Source of the DNA: Filosporella fistucella
Taxonomy: Eukaryota; Ascomycota; Leotiomycetes; Helotiales
Assembly: GCA_030077755.1 (NCBI GenBank)
Contig: JAQJZZ010000001.1
Location: 1,488,001-1,552,000, forward strand
Reading direction: 5' to 3'
DNA: 64,000 bases
Below the pieces are notes generated by a model. That model was not told where the DNA came from and did not search any database. It saw only the letters and a program-made list of their open reading frames with translations. A program made the position numbers and the translations under genes. Shown here piece after piece: positions 23,424 through 34,557 of the stretch (positions are counted from its first letter, which is position 1; every line of letters starts with the position of its first letter).

Positions 23424-24072
23424 TAATATTCAAGCTTTGGCATATTGCCACTATTCGTTACGAGTCAGGTCATTTCGAAGTCCGGCATTTCGAAGCGAAC
23501 TCTGCGGGATAACAGTAATCAATTGCTTCCGCAAACTTCAATTCACCAAAATCAGATACTTCGGGTACAATGGTGATCGGTTCTGATTTTGCAATCCAAG
23601 CACAAAACAGAATTCGAGGTTCGCATTCAGAATCACATTCACATGAAGCGGCTGATGGCGGTTATCAGGTTATTGACTACACACTGGGGCATTCCCGGTG
23701 CATAAGGCCAGCCCAGCTGAGGCTAGACTTTCGCACATCAATCCGCCTTCACTCGGTCATTCGACCGCTGGCTTTTTCGCGGTGTTCTATCCGGGCCTTC
23801 TCCAGTTACCGCCATTTGCCGGTCCACAATTGGCTCAACACCATCCAGCGAAAACCTTGCTGGAGTCTTGGCTATCCTCACCAGAACTCCACAAACCATC
23901 TTTTACCCCGGCCTCCACGATAGCATTCTCCATTCCCCGGACCCACTTCAGATATATAAAGATAACCTAGTATCCGCTCTGGAAAAATCATCAAGCACAT
24001 CGACACTTCCTCTTTACCTGGGAACAATTCAATCTCGACACTTCTTCAACAGTTCCCTCGATCATTAAAAAT
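23424..24072. promoter_or_regulatory. Promoter region of the ACS-family transporter
   Basis: Contains TATATAAA at 23953-23960, 112 bp before the ATG. Two CCCCGG sites at 23906-23911 and 23935-23940 fit, on the minus strand, the SYGGRG consensus of the carbon catabolite repressor CreA. Open frames here have no domain. Confidence 0.45.
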
Positions 24073-25729
24073 ATGGCTGAGCCCAAGAACGATATTGCAC
24101 ACGTCGAGATGGAGGATATTCCAACCAAGAATGGATTGAGTGCCGAGGAGGTTGAGCTTCAACAAGCTCTGAGGGATTATGTGCCAGGGACCGATGCAGA
24201 GAAGAAACTTGTGCGAAAAATTGATTTACATTTGATGCCAATTCTTTGGATAATGTATATCCTCAATTATATCGACAGAACAAACATTGTAGGTTGCCCT
24301 TTATTCTCCAGAGCAATGGCTATTCATTGGCAATTCTCAAATTACCAATTGGCGTTCGCTCGTTTTGAGAACAATTTGATTGATATTTATGGCAGGGAAA
24401 TGCCAAAACAGCAGGAATGGACAAAGACCTCGGTCTCAACAGCTCTCGTAAGTCTCCTGGACATACAACACGAGATTGCGACTAACATCTTTAGGCTACG
24501 CATGGGTTATCTCTATCTTCTTCTTCGGCTATTTGATCTGTGAAGTTCCATCCAACATGATCCTCTCCCGCACTCGTCCCTCAATCTTCCTTCCCGCCAT
24601 CATGATCGTCTGGGGAGCTCTATCCGCAGCAATGGCTTGCGTTCAAAACTACGGCTCTATCCTCGCTTTCCGCTTCGTTCTCGGTTGCGTCGAATCCGGT
24701 TTCTTCCCTGGTGTCCTCTTCGTCATGAGTTGCTGGTACACAACCCAAGAAATCGGCAAGCGATTCGCCATCTTCTACAGCGCAGCAGTTCTCTCCGGTG
24801 CATTCGGTGGTCTCCTCGCAGGTGGTATCACAGGTGGTCTCCACGATGCACATGGTATCCAAGGCTGGCGCTGGTTGTTCATCATCGAAGGGGTAGCCAC
24901 TGTGGGCGTAGCAGTGATCGCTAAATTCATCCTCCTCGATTTCCCGCATACCTCCAAAGTTCTCTCCCTCGAGGAGCGCCAACTAGCCGCCGTTCGCATC
25001 CTCGCTGACTCCAAAGCCTCAGGCTCAAACGAGCACAACCGTCTTTCTCACTGGGAAGCCTTCAAAGCAGCTGCTTGCGATCCACGAACATACGCGTTCA
25101 TGCTCCTCTTCGTTCTCGATGTCGGCGCTGGAACGATCTCGTATTTCATCCCTACTATCACCAAATCTCTGGGTTACACGACTGTTATGGCACAATACAT
25201 GACTGTTCCCGTCTACGCAGTCGCTACTGTTTGTCTCAACATCTGCGCCTACTCCGCTGATCGCGCCAACGAGCGCAGATGGCACATTTCCGGCGCTCTA
25301 TTCGTAGGCTTCATCTCTGCTCTCGTCTGCGCTGTCGTCCATACACCTATGGTCCGCTACGTCATGCTCTGTTTCGTCGCTGCAGGTATCTGGTCTGCAC
25401 TCCCTCTCATTCTCGCCTGGGCATCTAAGACACTCTCTTTCCCAGCTGAGAAGAGAGCTATCTGTATCGCCATGATCAACGCAGTTGGAAATCTTTCCTC
25501 TGTGTATGGAAGCCAGATCTGGCCCAGTACTAGTGCGCCACATTATACTCTAGGCTGGGGTATTACGGCTGGATTCCTGGGAGCAGGCTGCTTGGTTGCG
25601 GCTTGTTTGCCACTGTTTTTGAAGTATGTACCTGTTAAGGGGACGCAGGCCGAGAGGGAATTGTGGGCGAGAGGACAGATGGTTGAGGAGGTTGTGGAGG
25701 GAGATATACCTGCTGTTAAGGGTGTGTAA
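24073..25729 (+). CDS. MFS transporter, anion:cation symporter family (allantoate permease-like)
   Basis: Three exons (24073-24288, 24396-24447, 24495-25729) encode 500 aa, with a 52-nt middle exon. About 12 membrane helices are expected. Typical ACS-family features are the KIDLHLMPILWIMYILNYIDR start of helix 1, FFFGYLICEVPSN, the GCVESGFFPGVLF block and a GWRWLFIIEG loop. Relatives import small organic anions such as allantoate, pantothenate, nicotinate or sugar acids with protons. The position next to a sugar-acid dehydrogenase-kinase and a regulator suggests uptake of its substrate; this is inference. The first intron (107 nt) is longer than its neighbours, and its acceptor is set by frame and by the conserved NI-GNAKTAGM junction. 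Confidence 0.9.
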
Positions 25730-27453
25730 GAATTTATAGATGGGAGAAGTGACGATTAATAATATTTTGTTCAAATACTTAAATTGCTCCTATGTTTCTG
25801 TAATGGGTTTGTGAGATATTCAAGGGGAAGAATCGAGTAATTACACTGTTTCTTGACCGAATCTCGACGCCTTTCAACCTTCGGCTCACGTAACCCCGCC
25901 CCGCCTTTAGTCAGGCAGCTCAGGCCTGGCTCAACTTCAGTTTAAGTTTGCTCAGGTCTGCTTACCCACATCACCAGAAATCATCACATTTTAACGAGGA
26001 GCCCAAAAAGGCCCCTTTTCATAACCAGGAGTCCCACACATGTTCCTACTATACGCTTATTCCTAGACAGCTATGCTAGTTTGCCTGTCTTTATGCATAG
26101 GACCTTTTTCTGCCTTCAGATTGTTTTAAGCCATCCTCTGTGCTCTACCTAGGGCTACGTATTCTATAAATAACTAATTCCCTCTTTTCTTCACTTATCT
26201 TCTCACATATCTTCTGAAATATCTTCTCACATATTTCCTCACTCATGTTCCCTCCCCCTTCTCTCCTCTCTTTAAATCCTCTCCTATTTCTTTAGGAATA
26301 CCATCTTCTCTCGTCTTTACTCCAGATATCCATATCTGTATATACACAGTTCTGTAAGCTATTAGTACTGAACAGGCTAAAGGATGTTAGAGAGGACTGT
26401 ATCTAGACGAGCAGATAGAAGCAACCCGGGGATAGGCTCTCTGAGGACAAGTCTAAGATCGATAGTAATCCTGTTCATAGAATCTCAGCTGCGAGATGCT
26501 CCACATATTTTCGGACCGGAGAGACCAGTTTTTTTCCGTTTGAACATCAAAGTCGGATGTAAACAGACCATGTAAATAACTATCTTTAATCAGCCATATC
26601 TCAAATAAACAAAACCTCGTACGGATACGCGAAGAAATTGAAAATTGTCCTACAGATCGAGGGAATAAAAACACCTAATACACCTCTCCTTAAGATGGCC
26701 AGCTTATAATTTAAACTCATGTATTTTCTGGATCTTGACTACGATATCACTTTACCCGACAACCCTTCTCCTGAAGACCCTATCTCTTCTTGGTATAAGT
26801 AGTCTGAGCCTCGGAGGAATATGATATAATATATGATACCAGGAATGCCAATGAACGTGTGACTTATTGTATAATATATCAATTGTTTCCGACAAAGAAG
26901 TTGCGCCTCATGTTTCCTTCCGACGACCTGATGAATCACTGCTCTGAGATCATGCCTAAGCCTGCCCAGACGTGGCCTTTAATTTACCCAAACCTCCGGG
27001 CTCCTCTTTTTTTTTGGATTTTTTGAAAGGGGGGGGGGGGGGGGGGGAGTTTTTGGGGTGTATTCTGGGACGTCTCTGGACGAGGCTTTCTCTTGGTGCT
27101 GAATCAAACTATAGTGGCATTACAACAATCGAGCACCGTACTTCGAGAGCAAGTCAAGAAAAAGGTCACAGCTTGATTGAGATACTAACTACCAAGGAAA
27201 GGAACAAATTCATCAGTGTCAGATACCCTATCGCTACGCACTGTCCTTCGAAATCAAATTGGTAAGATAAGGAAATCCAACGACATTAAAAAGCAAAGCA
27301 ACCATAACTTATACCCCCATTCGATTCCCAATCAGCTCCCTTCCCTTGCTGCCTCAATTGCTTCTGAAGTTGAAATCTCTTCTACCAATTCGCTAACTTA
27401 GACCTCCCCTTAAACTTCACCTCCTCCGTGTCTCCACTGGTTCCTTCCGCTCC
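25730..27453. other. Gene-poor AT/CT-rich stretch
   Basis: No supportable gene in about 1.7 kb. A pyrimidine-rich block at 26180-26340 has a 14-bp word (ATCTTCTCACATAT) twice, at 26197-26210 and 26221-26234. A G homopolymer lies at 27029-27047. Short open frames lack domain character. It may be decayed repeat DNA. Confidence 0.45.
27029..27047. repeat. G homopolymer (19 nt)
   Basis: An uninterrupted run of 19 G preceded by short T and A tracts. Non-coding. Possible slippage product or assembly-sensitive site. Confidence 0.9.
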
Positions 27454-28492
27454 TTAAACAGCCATCCTGTGTCTCTTCCGCTGGTGGTCACGGAGCTTGT
27501 CGGCGCGGTGAAAAGCCCTCAAACCATGACGGTTGCATCCACGGACGACACAGGAGTACAGAGGGGCACTATGCTGTTGTCTGTGGCGAACGAGGTCACC
27601 CAATCGGGCGATCGTTTTTCCACATTCAGGGCAGGTATGCGGGTTGGTATTGACGTTCGGATGACGAGATGCCACCCTTCTGGCAACGGGACGAGGCATT
27701 GCAGGAGTAGTGAACATGCTAGTAGTATGGGTAGGCAATGCTGGAGGGGCGGGCATGCTGGTAGTGGGGGCAAAAGGCAACTGATTGTATGTCATGGTAA
27801 CTTGAGGATCGATGGCATTCGAATTAACCCACTGATTAACTGAGTTGAAGTCGTTGAAGCCCTTAGGCGTGAAACCGGACTCAAGCAACTGGAGGGTTGG
27901 ATCAAGATGGCTGTTTGCGATGGCATTCGAATCATCCCACTGATTAAATGAATTGAAGTCGTCGAAGCCATTAGGCGTGAAGCCGGACTCAGGAAACTGG
28001 AGGGTTGGATCAGGCTGGCTGTTTGCGATGGGATATTCAACTGAGCTCAAAGCAGGGATAGAGCGTTGACTGAAGCCCAAGCCTGTTGTCACATGACTCA
28101 AGCCTTGAGTAAACCGCTGGGAAGCTGGATCCCAAGCAGGAGGCGCAATAGAGACATCAGGATTCCACTCATAATTCCATCCACTATTGGCAGTGCTCAC
28201 ACCTTGCTGTTGAGATCCATAATAGCTTGGTGACAAGTTCGGTGTCCAGATAGGGATATGGCGATTTTGAGTTGCGGTCGCACCCAGAATCCCTGCAAGT
28301 GGTTGATTGGGGGAGGCATTATAGGTGGAGGATGTGACGAAAGTGTTGGCATCGCGATGATTTCCATCGGCGCGGATGAAATCTGAGCTTGGACCACCAT
28401 GACCTGGAAGCACATATTTTGTCCCGAAGCTGGAGGCATACTCGCATTAGCGTTAAAAAAAAATCTTACCATGTGTAACCGTCTGCCGACAT
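27454..28492 (-). CDS. C2H2 zinc-finger protein with a duplicated 36-residue segment
   Basis: Two exons: a 23-nt first exon at 28470-28492 and a second at 27454-28429. They are joined by a 40-nt intron with donor GTAAGA, branch GCTAATG and acceptor CCTCCAG. The product is 332 aa. The start of the long frame lacks an ATG, which is why the tiny first exon is required. Residues up to about 240 are a Pro/Ser/Asn/Gln-rich, probably disordered region. It includes two tandem copies of a 36-residue unit (each with DPTLQ, ESGFTP and DFNS), encoded by a 108-bp duplication. Two C2H2 fingers occupy the last 60 residues (CPECGKTIARLGDLVRHRQQH, then a looser one). Probably nuclear. Divergent from the C2H2-ankyrin gene. 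Confidence 0.78.
27811..28026 (-). repeat. 108-bp tandem duplication inside the C2H2 gene
   Basis: Copies at 27811-27918 and 27919-28026 start with GATGGCATTCGAAT or a close variant and end GGCTGTTTGC. They are about 85-90 percent identical by eye. The unit is a multiple of three, so the frame is kept. Confidence 0.9.
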
Positions 28493-29003
28493 GGTGTACT
28501 GAACAAGAGGGCGGCAAATAAGAGTAGTGTGAGAAATAAGGCGGCGAATCAGATTGGAAGAGGGCGAAAGCGGGCAAAAAAGCGGGCGACCAATTGCAAA
28601 AGTTGAGTGGGTTTCGGATGCTGTCGAGGTTGGTAGAGTGTGCGGATTTGTGAGGGAAAGTTGAGAGGGGCAGTCGGTTCCTTAACATCACGGCCAGAGC
28701 CATTGGGCTGGTGGGGTTTCCATCTTCATCAGTCTCATGCATTAGCTCAGCCCTCTTGGGCAGGGAAGCGACATACAAGCAGAGCAACCTTGCTGTGTGA
28801 AAGTGCTCCCATATCGTATCGCAGTAGCCTCGTGCAAGGGTCTGCTCAAATCTACGTGTAAAAGCAGGCAGTGATATCAGCCTGCTTTTCAAAACTCTGG
28901 AGTCTTGAATCAGTCTACCATTTGTCTCCTCGCCATCAACCCTATCCAAACTAGCATTGCCCCATCCACGTCCTTTGATACGAATTTCAATCCAACAAAC
29001 ATC
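28493..29003. other. Divergent intergenic region between two C2H2 genes
   Basis: Shared upstream region of 511 bp. A minus-strand open frame covering 28197-28949 runs through the promoter and the first exon in another frame. It has no domain, so I treat it as chance. Confidence 0.5.
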
Positions 29004-31355
29004 ATGTTAAATCCACAGAGAGACAATTCAATCAAAGGGTTGATCAGATGCGAATCATGCCCTAAATCTTTTCTGGTACGCGGACAGTATAAGTATTGCC
29101 CCGCTCCATTTTCAACATGACGACTAGGCTTACAACTTCTTTTTCAGTCGCCATCGTAAAACCCACACGAAACCATACCGTTGTGGTCACTGTTCGGCAG
29201 GATTTGCTCTAAGAAACGACCTTGATCGACACAAGGCCAAACACGGCGGACGGGTCGATACGAAATTCTACTGTAAATGGCCCCACTGCCTTTTCACAGG
29301 CGCCTCGCGACGCGACAATCTTTTGAGGCATATACGCAATGAACATGAGCGGAAAAACGTCACAGAACAACAGAATATGGATGATGAGGTTCAGGCGGTC
29401 TATGAGAAGTGCCTGAAGGATCAGAAGGCTTCGACAGATCGTTTGAGTTTCATGAAAGCCGTACAGAGTGGTAATATCTCAATGGTGAACTTTTCGCTAC
29501 AGAATGGGGCAGACATTTTAGAGAGAAATGACACAGGACAGACATCATTACATATCGCTACGCGAAACGGGAACTTGGAGATGATAAAAGTGCTATTAAA
29601 TGCGGGCATCGATATCGAGGTTAAGGATAACAACAATATGACGGCCCTTCACTATGCAGCCAGGACTGGCAGTGAAGTAACTGTACGTCTGTTAGTGGAC
29701 AGACTAGTGAAGCTTAATGTACACGTGGATACACTAGACAATGACGGAAAGACTGCATTATACCGGGCTGCTATGAACGGGCACAGTCCAGTTGTGGCGA
29801 TACTGCTGGCCGCAGGCGCTGATATTGTTGGCAGATCAACGCGATTATCTACTTCCACTAGGAGCCAGAAGGATTCTGCGCTACGAGCAGCGGCAAAGCA
29901 GGGTCACGAAGTAGTAGTAGATTTATTACTATCTGCTGGCTATAAACCAACGAGCTCTGAGCTACGAGGAGCTATAAGGGGGGGCCATGAAGCGATTGTG
30001 GACAAGCTCTTAGATGTTGGTGCTGATGTCAATGCTGCTCCTTCTGGATATAGTGGCCGGACGGCACTACAAGCAGCTGCAGAAGGGGGCCATGAAGCGA
30101 TTGTGGACAAGCTCTTAGCTGCTGGTGCTGATGTCAATGCTGCTCCTTCTGGATATGGTGGCTTGACGGCACTACAAGCGGCTGCAAAAGGGGGCCATGA
30201 AGCGATTATGGAGAAGCTCTTAGCTGTTGGTGCTCATGTCAATGCTGCTGCCCGTGGATATGGAGGCCGGACGACATTACAAGCGGCTGCAGAGGGGGGC
30301 CATGAAGCGATTATGGACAAGCTCTTAGCTGCTGGTGCTCATGTCAATGCTGCTGCTGGATCTGGTGGCTTGACGGCACTACAAGCAGCTGCAGAAGGGG
30401 GCCATGAAGCGATTGTGGAGAAGCTCGTAGCTGCTGGTGCTGATGTCAATGCTGTTGGTGGTGGTGGATATGGTAACTGGACGGCACTACAAGCGGCTGC
30501 AAATGGGGGCCATGAAGCGATTGTGGAGAAGCTCTTAGCTGTTGGTGCCGATGTCAATGCTGCTTCTGCACATTGGGGCCGGACGGCACTACAAGCGGCT
30601 GTAGAGCGGGGGCATAAAGCGATTGTGGACAAGCTCTTAGCTGTTGGTGCTCATGTCAATGCTGCTACTAGTGGACGTGATGGCCGGACGGCACTACAAG
30701 CAGCTGCAGAAGGGGGCCATGAAGCGATTGTGGAGAAGCTCGTAGCTGCTGGTGCTGATGTCAATGCTGTTGGTGGTGGTGGATATGGTAACTGGACGGC
30801 ACTACAAGCGGCTGCAAAGGGGGGCCATGAAGCGATTGTGGAGAAGCTCTTAGCTGCTGGTGCCAATGTCAATGCTGCTGCTTCTGCACATTGGGGCCGG
30901 ACGGCACTACAAGCGGCTGCAGAAGGGGGCCATGAAGCGATTGTGGAGAAGCTCGTAGCTGCTGGTGCTGATGTCAATGCTGTTGGTGGTGGTGGATATG
31001 GTAACTGGACGGCACTACAAGCGGCTGCAAATGGGGGCCATGAAGCGATTGTGGAGAAGCTCTTAGCTGTTGGTGCCGATGTCAATGCTGCTTCTGCACA
31101 TTGGGGCCGGACGGCACTACAAGCGGCTGTAGAGCGGGGGCATAAAGCGATTGTGGACAAGCTCTTAGCTGCTGGTGCCAATGTCAATGCTGCTGCTAGT
31201 TCATATGGTGGCCGGACGGCACTACAAGCTGCTGCAGAGCGGGGGCATAAAGCGATTGTAGCCATTCTAATAGGTGCTGGGGCTGGTAAGTGTCGAACCC
31301 CTTATCCAGAAAAACAGATAACAGTTGACCAATTCTTGATGTAGCACAAGGGTAG
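29004..31355 (+). CDS. C2H2 zinc-finger and ankyrin-repeat protein
   Basis: Exon 1 is 29004-29092; exon 2 starts at 29148 after a GTATTG...TTTCAG intron. A third exon, 31345-31355, is likely because GTAAGT at 31286 and a TAG acceptor at 31343-31344 frame a 59-nt intron; without it the stop is at 31342-31344. The product is about 745-761 aa. Three C2H2 fingers lie at residues 16-36, 42-62 and 72-96. About 18 ankyrin repeats fill residues 125 to the end. Repeats 1-5 are diverged and the rest are strikingly alike (cores such as GGHEAIVEKLLA). Ankyrin arrays bind proteins; zinc fingers suggest nucleic acid binding. No NACHT domain is present. Function is unknown, but such homogenised repeats recall fungal allorecognition genes. 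Confidence 0.85.
29980..31275 (+). repeat. Near-identical tandem ankyrin-coding repeats
   Basis: About 13 units of 33-36 codons with very high nucleotide identity. A block of about 265 bp at 30373-30640 recurs 528 bp downstream at 30901-31168 with roughly one visible difference, showing multi-unit duplication. Unit length varies at the loop (GGGGYGNW, SAHWGR, SGYGG types). Confidence 0.92.
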
Positions 31356-34300
31356 GAAGCAGCTAGGAAATGAGAGAAGTTAGGAAACGTGGATAGGCTT
31401 CGAGAAATGGCCAAGGGAGAATTGATTTCGGTATCTTTTAATTCTGTTGCCTTCGAGAAAACTCAGAACTTGGAGGCGAAAAGTTACGCTTCCACTGTCC
31501 AAACCTTTCGAAAGCGACGCCGGGCCTGATACGGACGGGCGCGGCTTCCTGACACGGGCTTGACGCCTGGTCGTTCACCGAATAACATTGGACTTTGCAG
31601 AAACCAAGGGATGGAAGTTGATTCTAGCAAATGGTGAAGAGAGAAATAAAAGTTAATGAAGATGAATATGGAAGAAAGATGATGCTATGTATATATTCTC
31701 CTTTGTTGGATCAAGCACTAGGCACTAGCACAATCGTTTAATACATCCTTTCTGTTTGAGCCACCTTCTCACCCATCAAGTTATGCAAGCCTGTCTTTCC
31801 CTGACTCTCGGATCCACAACATGCAAATGGAGCGGCAAGGCATTGCTGCAATCTGGTTTCTGGAAGAGTACTGCCCCGCTTGGCAAGCTGAAATTTGGTG
31901 TAATTCCCTGACTCCGTCTCACCTCGAATCTGCCTCACACTGGCTGGATCGGACGCTCAGAGTTAACCTAGTGCATAGATATTTTCTGCTTAATGATGAT
32001 TCTGCATGCGCAGACTGCCATACAGCAGCACTACCTTGCTGCTAACATTATCTGAGAGGCGCTGAGCTGAGCTATAGTATATCGACTCTCCCTTCTAACC
32101 CACCTCGTAAAGATCGAGCTTTCTAAGTTCTTTTGTCTAACTTGGTACTGCTGCAATCCTCTCCGCCGCGGCATCTTCCTATATTGTTCGACCCGTCCTA
32201 TCCTGAATGACAGTAGGAGATGAGCACCACCACAGCTACCTCCTCGGCGATACTATCCCCTTTGGCATAGGTATCAAGGCGCCCAGAAATCACGCCAGTC
32301 GTCGCGTACACAAACCCCTCTGATCAATGCGACTCTGCTACCAACATGATTCTGCCTTGCCATGCTTTCAAATTTCCCGCCCTCCCTCGCCGCAACTTCA
32401 CCACTGGATGAATCACGTTAATCGTGACAGTGCCCCTGCTCTACATAAATTTCTCAACTATATAAGGCAAACAAAAGTTATATCATCCTTTGCCGATGTA
32501 ACATCGTCCACGTATGAATTTCAAATGCTAATGGACCAAGCCCATGCTATGATCCCTCTACCAGTGCAGCTTGCCACTGGAATGAATCTGCCCTGTATTG
32601 CTTGCGTGACTCTCCATACCGAATTTAACCATAACCACAACCTTGGCCTAGTGTCACAGCTGCATGAATCCCATGATAGTCAACAGGAGTACTACTAACC
32701 TTCTATCGATGCAGCTTAGCCGCCGAGATGGCTCTGCTTGCGTTGCCCTGCCCTGCTTGCATGAAATTCTCGCTCCTCGGGCAGACAAAATCTTGATATG
32801 AATCATTCCCTGGTGTGATTTCATATTTGCATGTACCTCACCATGCCCATTAAGCACACTAGCTGTCGTAACCCTTGATACAACTGCCGTACCGTGCCTT
32901 GATGCGCGGTCTTAGATAGCAATGCCTTGCTTAGGGAAAGCATCTCGTGGCGTTATATGGGTAGCATGCTCACGAGGAGAGCCTAATGTTGACTCTCACG
33001 ACTTGTGTTGTCGTCCTTTTGGTCCTTCGAAACCGTACAGAATCGTCGATCGACCTGCCATTGAGGTGCAGCTTTGTATATTGGAGTGCAACATCTTGTG
33101 GCAGACAAAATTTGAATGAGTGCTTAGCAGATTGGTACAGTATGTGCTTGCGTACGTTGAAGTTGAAGTTCGGTTAAGTTGTTTACTGTAGTGCGGCTCT
33201 TGCGTACAGAGACCCAGAACCAGCTCCGAAAAAACCCCTGCCTCTTACTCTTTCCGATTTTAGCTGGTCTGCAGTTGTAGCCGAAGAGCCTAAACGGGTT
33301 GCCTTCGACTCACCTCTTATGGCACACTGCTCATCCTGGATCACCCACAGCCCAGGTTATAGCAGCAACGGCTCAGGTCCAAAGACGGAAATGGGAAATG
33401 CTCATGTCGAGATTCCGATATCGTAATACTTGTTAAAATCTCGATTCAAGAAAACGGGTCCAAAGCGGGAGCACCCATTGCTTGCTAAGCTGCAAAAACT
33501 ATACCCAGGTAATCCTCTAATCACCTTAATTATCAATATTACAAATAAGGGCATTATCCGAAGCATCTACTTTCTGTCTAGTCCTCCGTTTATATGCCAA
33601 TATCCTAGTAACTTCACAAGTTTTCTCGTGTATATCCCTCTCTGATACCCAGAACTGAAGTCGCTTATCAACAAGGTACTTATCTAATCTCCTATAAAGT
33701 CTACTACCAATTTCCTTAATAGTGAAGCCAAAGCAAATTTCTAGTATAGAGGCACTGCCCTACCTTACAAATAACTTTCCCATCCACTTAAATCCGCATT
33801 GTACCCCTCTTTCGGCATACGTGAACATCTGTTCCCCATATCTACCGTCCTTATGCCAGCCATCCCTGCCTCACCACAATATTCTCAAAGGATTTGGATG
33901 CAGTTCCAAAAAACAGTCTCTATTTCCCCAGTTTAGCGTCTTAATTAGTGTAAACCAGTATATACCAGGTACATGTAGGTTATAACAGAAGAAGATCAAG
34001 TAGGCTAAAAGTGGAGAAACATAGAGAAGTGGGGAAGCTGTGATCCGTACTGTGGATGGTGGATGATAGGTAAGCGGTAGGTGCTAGGTAATTGCTAGAG
34101 TATGCTAGGGATACTAGGTGCATAAGCATGCACATGTTGGAAGGGGAGTAATAGCGTCGCGGAGAGAGACAAGTTGTCCGCGATAAGCGAGATGTAGGGA
34201 GTAAGAAGAACGCTTTGGATGCATGGTGATGGAATGGCTTGGGGGCATTAGCTGAGTGAGACTTGTTAGGCTGTTTTGTTGGGTAGAGGCATGTAGGGAA

Positions 34301-34557
34301 GTAGAATGGAGGAAGTTAATAAGGGTATGAGAGTTTGTGCTGATTGTTACGATTATAGTTATTGCTCTTGATATATACCTCAACTGTTGTATATGATTAT
34401 TTAATTAAGAGATTGCTGATTCATTAGTAGCTTGCCACGAGTTGATAGAACGTCTGGGATGGGATATTATGTGAGTTGGCTTACGTATTTCGATGTCTAA
34501 TTTCAAATGATAATCTATGTCTATATCTAAATCCAATTGCAATTCCAACCCAGAATC
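31356..34557. other. Gene-poor, decayed 3.2-kb region
   Basis: No supportable gene. Degenerate repeats of a motif like GAATCTGCCTTGCATTGCTT recur between 31925 and 32930, consistent with an eroded minisatellite or mobile element. From about 33,430 the sequence is AT-rich. Open frames such as 32327-32698 fall on the degenerate repeats and have no domain. Confidence 0.45.

Noticed and set aside
28197..28949. 250-codon minus-strand open frame
   Set aside because: It overlaps the C2H2 gene's first exon and its promoter in another frame and shows no domain; the spliced C2H2 model explains the region better.
30651..31265. Long minus-strand open frames across the ankyrin repeats (also 30339-30632 and 29940-30137)
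   Set aside because: They are antisense reflections of the repeated, Ala/Gly-rich coding units; the repetition alone keeps them open.
32327..32698. 123-codon plus-strand frame
   Set aside because: Lies on degenerate non-coding repeats; no domain, no splice partners.
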